Source: Serpula lacrymans var. lacrymans S7.9 (Eukaryota > Basidiomycota > Agaricomycetes > Boletales > Serpulaceae). Taken from it: DNA of 64,000 nt. The stretch is from NCBI RefSeq assembly GCF_000218685.1, contig NW_006763297.1, forward strand, positions 2,467,482 to 2,531,481. Reading direction: 5' to 3'. Every line of letters starts with the position of its first letter. Position 1 is the first letter of the stretch. Both the position numbers and the translations under genes were made by a program. Under the pieces are notes generated by a model. The model saw only the letters and a list, made by a program, of their open reading frames with translations. It was not told the origin of the DNA and did no database searches. This document shows positions 32,074-45,336 of this stretch, in pieces.

Positions 32074-32354
32074 ATGTTTCAATCTGAGCTTTCACAACGA
32101 GATCATGAGACTAGTCCACGGGATATTAGAAAGAAAGCTAATTTACCCGAAATATCCTTTTCACGAGAAAGGTGGGCTTGCTTAGAGAAAGGCTCAGGTG
32201 TATTCTGCAACTTTTTTGTTTCCAAAGAGTGGGATGGCAGTGCCACAGTTGCGCCACAATGCTCGGATGGAACTCGGGAGTGACTTTCATATTACACGCA
32301 TTGCCTGTGGTTTGAAAATATAAACGTATCTTAAAACTTGTATTTCCAGCCACG
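32074..32354. promoter_or_regulatory. AMD1 upstream region, cut short by the transposon
   Basis: Only 281 bp separate the right end of the element from the AMD1 start codon. The stretch has no recognisable gene. It may carry a remnant of the F-box gene's 5' end reading leftward, but this is not convincing. Confidence 0.35.
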
Positions 32355-35300
32355 ATGCCCTCAGACAACAACGATATGGGACAGGTCAGGTCTGTCGAAA
32401 CGCCCACAAGCGATGTCAGTGAATGCTCACCCAGTCCTGGACTGACGATACCCGAAGCTAGGGATGGATTCTATGGTTACAACGATGAAAAGAATCTTCA
32501 ACACGTACGTTTTGTTATCTTTAGCACTGAAGTAAAATTGTACTTCATGCAGTCTTGGACATGGATTAGATCGAAGGGAAGTACTGGGCTCATCGGCGGA
32601 CGTCTGATACTTCGAAACCCATATCCATCCTCGGCTCACCCAGTATATCGCCTGATCCCCATCCAGACGGTGGTGTTTCACCCTACGCAGCTAGTCTTAA
32701 GCTGTCTGCCATCCCAGAAACTCTCCCAGCTATGAACGATGTTGATGCATCACCTTTTTTCGAGGACAAAGAGAGGGAGGAAAGAGCAGAAGCTCAAGTA
32801 CACAGTGCGATAGTTTCACGACATTTACCCTACCGTTAGCCCCTCTAATGCATCTTTCTTTAGTTGATACCGCGATTACACCCGAACTTGCGCGCATATA
32901 CCAATCGCTTCAGCAATGTGTTGAGCTGCGCGATAAATACATAGCCAGATCGCTACAGAGGCTTGGCGATAATCCAAAGGACCATGATGGACGCTTTGGC
33001 GGCCTTCCTGAGGGTATGGCCGATGTGTCTGGCGTTAGGGCAGATACAGACTATGCTACGTTGAAGGATTCTAAAAGTCCATTTGAACCGTGGAATATAT
33101 ACCCTAGACCCCCACCTCCTCACTGGCACTGGTCAAAGAAAGAAAAAGTGATCAATGTAGATGGCCACGCCACGCAATACGACGACTCTGACTCTATACG
33201 TCCAAAGATTCCTGGCGCAGACTCTTGGACGTTCGAGATTGACGACAAGGGCGTTTATCAGGTTTACGAAAGCTCGAAAGGTCCACCATCTTCCATTCCT
33301 TTCAACTACTCAGCTATTTATTATATCCTTTGTTGTCCAGATGAAAACCAAAAGCCGTTGTTCGATATACCGAATATACGCGAATACTTCGTGGACCTCG
33401 ATTATGTTCTTTCGGTTATTTCTGATGGTCCAACTAAGAGCGTTGCATATCGTCGGTTGAAGTATCTTGCAAGTAAGTTTGAGATGTACAGCCTCTTGAA
33501 TGAGTACCAGGAATTGGCAGACATGAAGGTGTGTCCAGGTTGGTCATATGAAAACACAAAGAACTGATAATGTATTGGGCTAATAGACGGTCCCTCATCG
33601 GTAAGCATATATAGGAAATGCTTGAGAGGCGATATACGGGCTAAACGGCACAATAGCGATTTCTATAATGTGCGCAAAGTTGATACCCATGTTCATCATT
33701 CTAGCAGCATGAATCAGAAGCATCTTCTGCGATTCATCAAATCAAAAATGAAGCGTAGCCCCCAGGTGAGATCATTGCATGCTTGGTAAAACTCCATTTT
33801 ATTTGATACTGGTAATAGGATGTTGTCATTTTCCGCGATGGCGCAGAATTAACCCTCGAGCAGGTATTCCAGTCTCTGAAACTGACTGCGTATGAGCTTT
33901 CCATCGACACACTTGATATGCACGCGCATCAAGACTCGTTTCACCGCTTTGACAAATTTAACTTGAAATACAATCCTATCGGAGAATCTAGGCTGCGAGA
34001 AATCTTCTTGAAAACAGACAATTATATAGAAGGACGATATCTGGCAGAGCTGACGCAAGGTTGGTCCTGTAATCGTTGGCTGTTTGATAGCTAACACTGT
34101 ATGTTAGAGGTCATGACTGACCTTGAACAAAGCAAGTATCAGGTGATTGTTATATGCGCACAGCTATCCACTGGTACTTACTCTATGTCAAGAATTGCGA
34201 ATGGCGAATCAGCATATACGGTCGGTCTCCAAACGAATGGGACAAACTGGCCAAGTGGATAGTTGGGAATAAACTGTATTCGCACAATGTGCGCTGGCTT
34301 GTTCAGATTCCACGTTTGTATAACATATACAAAGACAATGGTTCTGTTTCGACGTTTGAAGATATTGTCACCAGTATGTCAGGTATTATCTCGCGTCTCT
34401 GGCAATAGCTGAGTTTCCGCCTTGTATAGATATTTTCCGCCCTTTGTTCGAGGTCACTCGTGATCCCACGTCGCACCCCGAACTTCATATCTTTCTTCAG
34501 CGTGTGATCGGCTTTGACAGTGTTGATGATGAATCAAAGGCCGAAAGAAGGTTCCACCGCAAGTTCCCATACCCTCGATTGTGGGATGCTCCTCAAAACC
34601 CACCATACTCATATTGGTATAGTTTTCTCTCGTATGCTCTGTGTTTTATTTCAAGACGTGTTACAGGATTTATTACATGTATGCGAATATGGCTAGTCTC
34701 AACAACTGGAGGCGGGCCCGAGGATTTAGTATGTTACTTTCCTAGGCTGTGACGTATGCACCTTCTTACCTAAGTTCGTTTCAAAGACACATTCGTTTTG
34801 CGCCCTCATGCAGGAGAAGCAGGAGATACTGATCATCTAACAGCGGCGTTCCTTACATCGCATTCTATTTCCCACGGCATTTTGCTCCGTAAAGTCCCAG
34901 CATTGCAATACCTGTTCTATCTGAAGCAGATCGGTCTTGCCATGAGTCCTCTCAGCAACAACGCCCTCTTTCTCACGTATGAAAGAAACCCCCTCCCTGA
35001 TTTCTTCAAAACAGGTTTAAATGTCAGTTTGAGCACTGATGACCCGCTTCAATTTCATTTTACAAAGGTATGATGATATGGAACCCCGCGAACATTCCGA
35101 ATTTCATGTTTTTGTTGACAGGAACCGCTTTTAGAAGAATACAGCGTCGCAGCACACGTAAGATAGATCTATTATGATTTTAGATCGCACATCAGGAGAA
35201 ACTGCTGTGCTGATGACTATTATAGATCTATAAACTGCCACAAAGCTCTCTCGCTGAGCTTGCCCGCAACTCGGTTCTCCAAAGCGGGTTTGAAATGGAA

Positions 35301-35526
35301 CTCAAGCGGCACTGGTTAGGTCGAGAATGGTATTTGCCTGGAGCAGCCGGAAACGATATTCACAAGGTATGTAATACTTGTTAGCTGAAACTGTTTGGCA
35401 GTTCATGGAGTATTTGGGGTGTTTTAGACGAATGTACCGGATATTCGTCTTGCGTATAGACATCGCACCCTGTTGGAAGAACTAGCTATGATCCGAGCCA
35501 AGCCCAGAGTACCAGGGTTGTCATGA
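32355..35526 (+). CDS. AMD1: AMP deaminase
   Basis: Zinc enzyme converting AMP to IMP and ammonia; sets adenylate balance and feeds guanylate synthesis. The fungal N-terminal extension is low in conservation: [10 protein letters not shown], then (after an intron ending TTAG) [20 protein letters not shown]. Conserved parts follow: [40 protein letters not shown], the metal site [119 protein letters not shown], the active-site Asp pair in [16 protein letters not shown], and [17 protein letters not shown] sequence near the end ([20 protein letters not shown]). Stop TGA at 35524-35526. Many short introns. Very secure identification. Confidence 0.96.
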
Positions 35527-36250
35527 GGCTCCACAAAGCTCGAAACGGAGCTGTGTTGCGCCTGATAAGAAGATTCGGGTTTAGCCAGTTAACGTTGTGG
35601 TTTCTGTGGCTGGTCTGATCTATAACCTATTTTGGTTCAAAGCTTGACAAACTTGACGTTGAATGGTGTGTCTAACGAGCTACAGTTGTGACGGTACAGA
35701 GAAAAGTCCATTACGACTGAAGAGCTGAAGCAGATGCCTATTGTGGGTGGGTATCAAATTAAATATATGAGTTACGGAAGCAAAAGATGGATATATGGCC
35801 ATCATATGCCAGGAAGCGCCAGCGTCGCCACCTCGCGACACATGTGCGGTGTCCTTAAGGCGTTCGTTCGCATTATAAGTTTCTGATCGTCATCACACAG
35901 GATATTCCCCCAAGTACAAACAGTGCTCAGAATGGCTACCATCTGTCATTAGAAATCAGTATTCCATCGAACCTGACTGGAGTCTTACTGGCCCTAGTCT
36001 CCAATAAGCAGACCAATCACGGAAGAAGAGTATACTGGCCCCGGGCAAGTCTGCCATATCCAGCTTTCCCTTTTTGTGCCCAGCTTCACATATATACGCT
36101 TGCTGGTTGGCTGCGTTGCGAAGGAGCTCTCGATCCCACTATAGCATCACCAGTTCGATCACAAGGCCTTTTATAGTGACTTGGTTCTTTTAGCGGTTGA
36201 TTGCAAGCTTACCCATTACCACTACTTGAACTTTACCTCCATCTCCAATC
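35527..36250. other. Intergenic region AMD1 to DUF2235 gene
   Basis: This holds the 3' region of AMD1 and the upstream region of the next gene. A TTTTATAG near 36170 could be its TATA element. No other coding signal was recognised. Confidence 0.4.
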
Positions 36251-38385
36251 ATGTCTGGTTCCGACAGCGAGTCCACCATGTCGAGGAAGCCTCGCACAAT
36301 CGTCCTGTGTTTCGATGGCACAGCAGGCCATTATGATGCCACGGTAAGTCATATCTAGCATAACCAGTCGATGATGTAATTATCATATCCAATCTCCAGA
36401 ACTCGAATGTTGTCAAGTTGTTCTCATTATTCCAGAAAGATACAAACGAACAGCTTGCTTATTACCAGGCAAGTCTGCTTGCAGAGTGCGAGGTCGTTGG
36501 TCTGACTTGTCTTTAGGCGGGGGTGGGGACATATTTTTCTCCTGGCACAGTGTCCCCCTTGTTCATGTGGTTCGCAAAACTCATGGACGAAGCTTTCGCA
36601 TGGTACGCATATACCTGATATGGATATCTCTCGTCATTGAGCACATCCGAATCCTCCTCGTCAGGTATCTCGATGCTCATGTAATGCAGGGGTACCAATA
36701 CCTCATGAACAACTATCGCGAGGGCGACAAGATCTGCTTATTTGGTACGTTTCGCATGACGAAGCTTTTATTCATTCATAGCTCACAGTACCTCGCCTTT
36801 AATAGGATTCTCTCGAGGAGCATACACAGCGCGTGCTCTGGCTGGGATGCTGAACAAGGTATGATGATCGTCTTTTACACATTGTTATGCAGATGCAAAT
36901 TCAAGATCCGATCCAGGTTGGCTTAATTCCCCGGTTCAATATCCAACAGGTCTCTTTTGCCTATAAGCTCTACAAGCGCACGGACAAGCAAGGAAAAATT
37001 TTAGCTGCAGGGTTCAAGCAAACGTTCTCTCGGGATGTGCGAGTTGACTTTGTCGGGGTGTGGTTAGTTGCATATACCCCCCTTGAAAGCATGCCATCTA
37101 ATTCTTGGCCCATTTCAGGGATACTGTGCAAAGTACAGGGATCCTCATGAACCGAAGCTTGCCTTTTACAGACTCTAACACATCTATCAGAACGTTCAGA
37201 CAGGCACTAGCTCTCGACGAGGTGAGCAATGTTTAGCTGCTGCATGTTTACATCGAGAATAACATTGCCCATCTACTAGCATCGGGCGAAATTCCGCCCA
37301 AATCTGTATCACCGGCTAGATCCTGACAAAGTCAATGCAGGTCTTGACCCCGAACATGCAAGCGGTAGCTTCTTTTTGAAGTTCAAGACCAAGATGCACA
37401 ACAAAGTTGGTACTCTGAAGAGTAAGTCTGGGAAGAAAGGGCCAAAATGCGATAGGAAGAAATGTTCTTCAGGAAAGGAGCAAATGACGGTCACCATAAA
37501 CGACGAACGTGCATGTATTCGCACGGAGGATGATATATTGACACGGGATGATATCATCATAAGAGTGGTGGAGGAAGAAGCACCTACCGCACCCACCCCT
37601 CCAGCGGCCACTGATGTCCTTGAGGTGTGGTTTTCGGGTTGCCACACGGGTGAGTGCCTACGCTTACTATGGCATGGCTTACTACAGCCTAATGATGTCA
37701 CATAAAGATATTGGCGGAGGAGCTGTACAAGACGATGTCAAGACGTCTCTTTCACACATAACCTTACAATGGATGGTCGAACAAATCGTTGCCTCGCAAT
37801 GCGGCATTCTCTTTGATAACGATGCATTAGAACGTAATGGTATATCATCCACCTCATTCCTACCAAAGTCTCGGCCATCCTCCAACAGTCATGCAACCCA
37901 TATCAATTTTTCCTCAGAGAAACGCAGTCTAGACTCTTCGCTAAACCCAGCATCCACTTCTTCCCATCCTGTAGGATCGCTCACGTCCTCAGCACCCGGG
38001 GCTCCTGCTATCCCCGAAAATCCCACACCAACAACACCAGGTCCTACCCCTTCCCCGGAGCTCTCAGATGCACTAGCGCAAATGCATGATGAATTGCAAA
38101 TGCAGAAGCTCTGGTGGTTATTGGAAATCATTCCTCTCGACTTTGCCTGGCAGGGTCCCGACGGATTGTGGCACAAAACATGGAGGTACGTTGGATTGTA
38201 TCAATTCTGCTGCCTAGGTTCGAGGTACTCATGTTACTGCTAGCATTCATCTCGGCAGGGGCCGTTACATCCCCGATCCTATCCCCAAATTCCACTATAC
38301 GGTAAAGGACCGAATGGACGACAAAACTCTCAATTATAAGCCACGAGCCGTATACGAAAATGGGAAAGAATGCTTCGTAGGATAG
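36251..38385 (+). CDS. DUF2235 family alpha/beta hydrolase-like protein
   Basis: Probable hydrolase of the DUF2235 family. Bacterial relatives include type VI secretion phospholipase effectors; fungal members have no settled function. The start MSGSDSESTMSRKPRTIVLC leads directly into the conserved FDGTAGHYDATNSNVVKLFS, then QAGVGTYFSPG, YQYLMNNYREGDKICLFGFS and the nucleophile elbow G-F-S-R-G in LFGFSRGAYTARALAGML (spliced). Next come VDFVGVWDTVQS, TFRQALALDEHRAKFRPNLY and WFSGCHTDIGGG, which probably carries the catalytic His. A basic insert and a Ser/Pro/Thr-rich insert break up the second half. The end is RYIPDPIPKFHYTVKDRM, ...CFVG, TAG 38383-38385. Multi-exon; inner splice sites approximate. 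Confidence 0.88.
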
Positions 38386-38874
38386 ACTAGCCTCATTAGG
38401 CTTGTATCCTTCCTCTACGGACGATATATCATACGTTGCACTCCATTAATAGTATGCCTTTACGACTTTTTCATTATGATGTTAACGACACACTCGGACG
38501 CCCATGGTCTAGGTCCAACGACAGTAACGCTTTTTTATTATTGATATTTTACGAAATTTGTACGATGGTACGAATTGGTACGTAGTTATTGGCACGATAA
38601 TACAACGCATTCACGATTGATTCTGACCCGACGGCGACGACAATACTAGTATGTATATGGTTTTTCCTCTCCATCATTTATCTGCGTTCCTGCAGGGTGA
38701 TGATCCTACAGATGTGACCTTGCACTGGTATTGCATTGTTCAAGTTATTACGTGAGATGATTATTTTGAGAGTGCAAGAGTTGATATACAAGAACAGTCG
38801 AAAAAGCTTGTCAGATAGAGTACAGGTAGAATGATACACGTCATGAGAAGTACGCTGCCGTCACATCATAAATC
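38386..38874. other. Convergent intergenic region
   Basis: Between the stop of the DUF2235 gene and the stop of the leftward ALDH gene. AT-rich, no frame or structure recognised; presumably both 3' UTRs. Confidence 0.45.
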
Positions 38875-41043
38875 CTACAGTTCATAACCAATGTTGACAT
38901 GGACAGCTTTCACATTTGTGTAGCTGAAACGGCGCAAGCTGGAGATCAGGAAATTTCTAGCGATGGCAGGCATAGCATGTCACTTACTGTTCAAGAGCAT
39001 ACTCTCCAAGCTCACGACCTATACCGGATTGCTTGAATCCTCCAAAAGGAATCGCTACCTCAGAATGGTTAGCACAGTTGACCTTGAAAAATTGACATTG
39101 ACGTTGTTAGTAGCATCTCAGCGTATTAGAATGGAAGATGCTCACCCATGCGGTACCGGCCTCGATACTGTGTGCTACTCGTATTGCCCTGTTGACATCT
39201 TGTGTGAACACACAGCAAGCTAAACCATATGAGGTATCGTTTGCTAGTTCAATGACCTCTGTAGGTAGGTGCATGCCTTCAGCACCTCCCATGCAAGATG
39301 AGTCGTAGACGCATACAACGACACTCACCTTCTTCAGTGGTAAACCTGGCGACAGCTGCAACAGGCCCGAATATCTCCTCTCGAACAATCTTCATACTTG
39401 GCTTACATTCTGTGAAGATCGTAGGCTGGATGAAGTATCCCTCAGTGCCATGCCTGGCTCCACCAATAAGCAGGTTCGCGCCGTCGCTTTTGCCTGACTC
39501 GATGTATCCCATGATACGCTGATATATATATGATTTTTTAGCACGCTTCGCTCAATGAGTAATTGACCTGATGCTTGACTCACGTCAAATTGTGTTTGAG
39601 ATACCTGAGGACCTTGGTAGGTCGTCGTCTCGAATGGATCACCGAGCTTCAGAGTTAAGCTGTGCTCCTTGAATTTTTGCACGAACGTGTCGTAGATACC
39701 TGCTTGGATGAATATCCGAGAACCAGCAGTACATGTTTGACCATGGTTGAAGCTTCACATAAGATCAGTATAATGCTATAATGCTGTTCGACATTAGGGA
39801 GGTACTCACTAGATTCCGTGAGCAACCCATTTTACAGTTTGCTCCAAGTTGGCATCGTCAAATACAATACTCGGACTTTTCCCGCCAAGCTCAAGGCTGA
39901 CGTTTTTGAGGTTGCTCTTTGCGGCAGCTTCCATGACCTTCCTGCCAGTCATGGTACTACCGGTGAAGGCAACCTTTTGAATGACCATGTGCTCGCTGAT
40001 AGCTTGTCCTACGGTGTGACCATATCCATTGACGATGTTGAGAACACCAGGAGGGAACCCGGCCTCGTTGATTAGCGAACATAATCGGAGAGCAGTTAGG
40101 GGTGTTAGCTCGGAAGGTTTCAAGACCACTGCGTTTCCTGTGGCAAGAGCGGGACCAATTTTCCAGGTTAACATGTTGACTGTATCGATGTTTTTAGTAC
40201 GTTTCTTAATGTGGATCTGGTGATACGCTCACGAGGAAAGTTCCAAGGAATGATCGCGCCCTGAAAAGATCGGCCTCATTATTTACATAAAAGCGAGAGA
40301 TAAAGGAGAGCGCATACAACGACACCAAAGGGCTCATGACGAGTGTAGGCCATTTTTTTTTCAGTAGTCTAGAAAACAACGAAGTTTAATGATTAGATCA
40401 ACAAAGATGATTTTCTGCCATACTTACCTCGATTGTTTTACCCTGTATCTTGTCTGCCCAACCTGCATAATAGCGGATAACAGCAGCTGAGCTTGGTAAA
40501 TCAGCTGCCATAGCAACATTGTATGCTTTTCCTGATTGAAATAATAAATTTTCGTTTTCTAACTATGGAAAATAAATAAGTGGGATCGAACTGACCATTA
40601 TCCAAAGCCTCGAGGGCAGCTAGCTCCTGCTGGTGTTGGTCCATGAGATCCGCGAGCTTGTTGAGCATTCTGCCTCGCTGAGCACCAGGGACTTTTAAAC
40701 CCCATCGTTCTTTGTATGCGACCCTTGCAGCCTCTACTGCGATGTCGACATCTTTAGCAGTTCCAGCAGATATCTTGGTGAGCAATTTGCCATTGGCTTC
40801 AGACGGAAAGCATATAAGTACGATGATATACGAGTATCGAGATGATCAGCGTACCTGGGTTAATTACACTTAATCCGATCGCCTTGATTAGTACAGTGAA
40901 GTGCTAAGTGGCAGGGAAACGCACTCTATGGTCCCTCCCTCAACTGGCTCAACAAATTTTCCGTTGATGAAAAGACCGGTAGGCACCGTTGCGGTGCCCT
41001 TGAAGGTCGGTGTGTCGAACTGATAGACGAAAGTATTGGACAT
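38875..41043 (-). CDS. Aldehyde dehydrogenase (NAD(P)+)
   Basis: Oxidises aldehydes to acids; class 1/2-like ALDH of fungi. Read leftward: [100 protein letters not shown] (cofactor Lys), [20 protein letters not shown], the general-base Glu in [20 protein letters not shown], the nucleophile Cys in [34 protein letters not shown] and [20 protein letters not shown], ending VHVNIGYEL and TAG at 38875-38877. No presequence is visible, so it is probably cytosolic. Many short introns. The start ATG is at 41041-41043. The gene is divergent from RAD4, with 590 bp between start codons. Confidence 0.95.
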
Positions 41044-41633
41044 GGCTAGGTGAATTCTGTCAACAAGATTGTAAGGTGCAGCCGATGGTCTCACTGCTGC
41101 TTTATAATGGGGATGGCGCAGCCATCATTTCATTCAGGGAAAAGGACCGTGAAGGCGTCTCTCATTGTCATGTGGATTACCCGATAAAGCGCGATATGAT
41201 AACAATATTGGTAGTAGCAGCAGGTCACCAGAGCAATGACACGCGAATATTATACCAGGAATAGGTATTGAGGAGTTCTGCGAAGACATTGGAAATCCAA
41301 ACTCGCGCCCAGTGTGTTTTTGTTGACGTGTAGAAGACCTGTTATATCGACGTTTTGGTAAGCTATTGCTTCCCGATGAGCTGATTATTACACTCACTGC
41401 AGTTTCCTCAGCCCCCTTGGCGTAAGCACGGACATGGCAAATCTCATATCCGCTAATTATAATCCTGTATGCGAGTCAGTGCATAATCGCGTGACATACG
41501 CGCAAGCGTGATTATGTGCATGACGTGACGCGTCACACACGTGTCCCATTTACGATTCGCTGCCTAAGCCGTTGTCGGAATCTGACCCAAAAGCCAGTGA
41601 CTCATTTTCTGGCATTTCTTGCGGAGAACCATC
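41044..41633. promoter_or_regulatory. Divergent promoter region ALDH / RAD4
   Basis: Shared upstream DNA of two divergent genes. It contains the 12-bp palindrome GTGACGCGTCAC at 41525-41536 with an ACGCGT core, next to an ACACGTGT E-box-like site at about 41537-41544. No gene was seen within it. Confidence 0.45.
41528..41533. promoter_or_regulatory. MluI cell-cycle box (ACGCGT) upstream of RAD4
   Basis: Perfect hexamer at the centre of GTGACGCGTCAC, about 100 bp before the RAD4 ATG. The position resembles the proximal site of RNR1 in this window. MBF control of this repair gene is inferred. Confidence 0.4.
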
Positions 41634-44600
41634 ATGGCAGAGTATGAAATATCACCCATGGACGATAACAGCGACGACGATTTCGAATGGGAGGAAGTGG
41701 ATGTCCCGAACCATGCACCTCAACTGCCAGCGGGCCAGGAGCTTGAGCTCCAGATAGAAGATCCGCCAGCGAGGGAAAACATAGAAATCACTCTCCTAAC
41801 GCGTCCAAAGAAAGATGATGCCAAGTGAGTAATTCGCACTGGAATATTTATCAAACTTTACACTGTTTCTACTTGTTATTTTGTAGAAAGAAGTCCTCAG
41901 CCATATCACACGCAGATCGGCTCGTTCGAACAGAGTGTCATAAACTCCACACTATCTGTCTCCTTGCAAATGCACGCATTCGAAATCAATGGTTAAATGA
42001 CGAGCTATTGCATGTCTGTCCTTCACTCAAACCTTTTCTGTATAACTTAATTGATCAATATGGACTCATTTCATTCTCTTATAGGCCCGCCTCCTTTCCC
42101 TCACTCCGCTCTCTATACAGAATGGCTTCGCGATGATTCACAAGTCTCGAATTCCAGACCCAAACAAGCGCGGTCGACTCTTTGAGTCTGCTATAACACG
42201 CCTCGTAGACTGGTGGACAGGTACATTCTTTTCGGTACTTCCTTCTGGTCATATCCGTAGCAAAACTTTTGATGAAGTTCAAAAAGAACTTTCAATGTTA
42301 ACGCCAGACCAAGTACTCGACCTTGAAGACATTGATGACGACCTAGAAGTGGTGCGGAGTGAAAAAAGTCTTATGAAACATGCGTTGATGCAACAGGGTT
42401 CCCGAGATACTAGTGCACAGTTGTTCACTGCGCTTTGCAGAGCTTTAGATATCCCAGCTAGGTTGGTGGTCAGTTTACAGAGTGTCCCATGGCAGGCAGG
42501 AGTGGGCAAGCCCAAACCTAAGACAGTAAAGAAGAAGGCTGGAAAGGAAGTAGGTAAGGGCAAGGGCAAAGAAAAGGCTGCTGAAGAAGATCCGGAGGAG
42601 GCCGAGGAAGAGGACATGGAAGAAGTGGAGATTCCAACTAAGGTAGATTTGAAGGGAAAAGGGAAGGCAAATGATGCGAGTGGATCACTCCAAGGCAATG
42701 AGCAGAAACTAGACAGAACTAGCGCTGCGGATCACAAAGGAAAAGGGAAGGAAAAGGCTCAGCCTGTTATCAAACTTCGCAAGGCAAAAGGCAAAAGTTA
42801 TGCCTCAGGTTCTTCGTCCAACCCAGTCTCTCATCTAAAAAGTAAGTGTTCGGTGGGCCAAAATTACCGATGTATGTTTATTGCTCACATCTCTCATATT
42901 ATACAGGAAGTAATCCATTGACTATTCCACCTGTATTTTGGACTGAGGTCTTTTCCCGTGCTGATTTGCGTTGGCTCCCTGTTGATCCTATTCGAGGGAT
43001 TGTCAATAAACGCAAAATATTCGATCCATTACCGTCCACATCGGCCGGACCTGCCAGCGCCACAGGCAGGCAGGAGAATCGCATGTTATATGTGATTTCC
43101 CTCGAGGAAGATGGCTATGGGCGCGATGTCACTCCCCGGTATGCACGGGACTACACGGCGAAAGTAGCAAAAGTACAAGGGGTCGGTAGTGGTGCTGGAG
43201 GTAGGCGCAAAGAATGGTGGGAGAGAGTAGTGAGGATAATTACAAGGCCGTATCGACTGGTAAAATATTCATCAAGTGATGAGCAATTACTGTGCTGATT
43301 TTATCACCAGGAAAGAGATGACCTTGAAGATGACGAGCTGCATAACCATCAACTGACGGAGGGTATGCCTACCACAATAGCCGGGTTCAAGGACCATCCT
43401 CTGTAAGCGGAACATTAGCAAGATTCTATATAATACACATCATTAATTTTAATCCTTCTCCTTTAGCTATGTTCTCGCGCGACATCTTAGACGCGAGGAA
43501 GTCATTGACCCACCCACTGAGCTTGGCAAATTCCGTGGTGAGCCCGTGTATCCGCGGTCATCCGTCATCTCCCTTAAAACCGCGGAGAATTGGATGAGGC
43601 AGGGGCGTAAGGTTCGCGAGGGCTGCCAGCCTATGAAGATGGTGAAACAGCGTGCTGCCACAGTTAACAAAAGAAGGGAGATCGAGTTGGCATTGGAGAG
43701 AGCAAGGGAGGATGGTAGTGGTGGAGCAGGGGAAGAAGAGATGCTGCAGGGAATGTATGCAAGAAGTCAAACGGAGCTTTATCAGCCTGAACCTATCATT
43801 GACGTTGGTGTTATCTCCTCTCCTCTTTCTGCATATCATCTTACCAAGGTTGTACAGGGCAAAATTCCCAAAAATGATTTTGGGAATATCGATCTATACG
43901 TCCCCACGATGCTTCCAAAGGGCGGAGCACATATTCCATGTACGTGCAACGCATTAGTTATCTAGCCAATCCTCGCTTTGACATTTGATTTTTTTTTTAG
44001 TCAAAGGTGTTGCCAAGATTGCAAGAAAGTTGGGCTTTGACTACGCAGAGGCCGTCGTAAGTCATCTGATCAGCAGGTTAACCCCCATTCGCACTTATGA
44101 CGGCTGGTAGACTGGGTTTGAATTTAGAAAGCAAAGAGCCAATCCGGTTATTGAAGGTATTGTAGTAGCATCAGAGAATGAAGCCGTTTTATTGGAGGTA
44201 GGAATAGAATGCCTGCTAATCTTAAAGCTATAATACTCACTCCGGCTATTTAGGCATACTGGGAAGCTGAACAGAATGCGGAGGAGAAAGCTCGCATAAA
44301 ACGTCAGGAACAGGTCCTTAAACGTTGGACGCGCCTCATACATGGTCTTAGGATAAGACAACGCCTTCAAAAACAATATGCCACAGATCCAGAAAGGGAG
44401 CAACCAGAACTACATTGGGTTGACAAGCAGGCTCCGGAGGTTGGAGAAGAGGTACATCGTATTCAGTCACGATGCGACCTTGAAAAGATGCTGATCATAA
44501 TTCTTGTGATATGGAACAGCCCGGTGGATTCCTCACCACTGCAGATGATGTCGTTAAACCTTTTCAGCTACCAAAGTACCATCATACTGCCCCTACTTCC

Positions 44601-45191
44601 TCTTTTGAGCCTCCCCTCGCCGATCGAGGGGACCAGATGCTGCAAGATAGTACTACCGCCACAATTGACTCAGTTATGGCTGTTGACGATCAAGGGCCCT
44701 CATCTGTCGATCACAGCGCGCTTGATATAGACGTTATCATTTCTGATATCCAGCCTCAGCGCCGAAATGGTGCACCGATTACTATGCGTGAACTGGCTGA
44801 GGGCGACGCTAGAAAACAAGAAGTAACGAACAACTCACCAGTGAAATTTGTTAGCGATACTGCGACAGCGGATACTGCGGAATCCAGCAGAAGCAATAGT
44901 GCATTGAAGAGTTCACTTGCCACAGCTAGCAAAAAGAAGGGTGACACCAATACTGCATCCGCGTCTCGGTCAACCTTGCGCAAGACGGCGAAGAAGAGAG
45001 CAAGAGCCGACAGTTTGTCGGATGATGATAGTAAGCAGACTTCACCCCAGAAGAGGGGTCGGAAATCCGCCACATCCACCCCTATTCCTACCCCGAGCAG
45101 AGTACTGCGTCCTCGTGGCCCGAAGAGCGCGGCGAAGGTCCAGCAAGAAATGGAAATGGAAATGGCATACAGAGAAGCAATAGCGGAATAG
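41634..45191 (+). CDS. RAD4: DNA repair protein Rad4/XPC
   Basis: Damage sensor of nucleotide excision repair; works in the nucleus with Rad23 (XPC-HR23B). ATG 41634-41636 starts MAEYEISPMDDNSDDDFEWE, an acidic tail. Then come HKLHTICLLANARIRNQWLN, MIHKSRIPDPNKRGRLFESA and the transglutaminase-like segment RDTSAQLFTALCRALDIPAR followed by LVVSLQSVPW. A long Lys/Glu-rich insert interrupts that domain, which resumes at PPVFWTEVFSRADLRWLPVD, YVISLEEDGYGRDVTPRYAR. The DNA-binding BHD modules read FKDHPLYVLARHLRREEVID, RGEPVYPRSSVISLKTAENW, NIDLYVPTMLPKGGAHIPFK and GVAKIARKLGFDYAEAVTGF. The C-terminal 250 residues are low complexity with basic runs. Stop TAG 45189-45191. Several short introns. Confidence 0.94.
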
Positions 45192-45336
45192 ATTTAACTT
45201 ACACCTTCTTAAATACACTACAGGTTAGCTTGGATAATGACATCTTGTACATGTACCTGCCTATTGTACTCAAGTAATTTACTAAACAATAAGCCCCTAT
45301 ACGACAAAGCCGCGACGTGTTTTAGTACGCACAATT

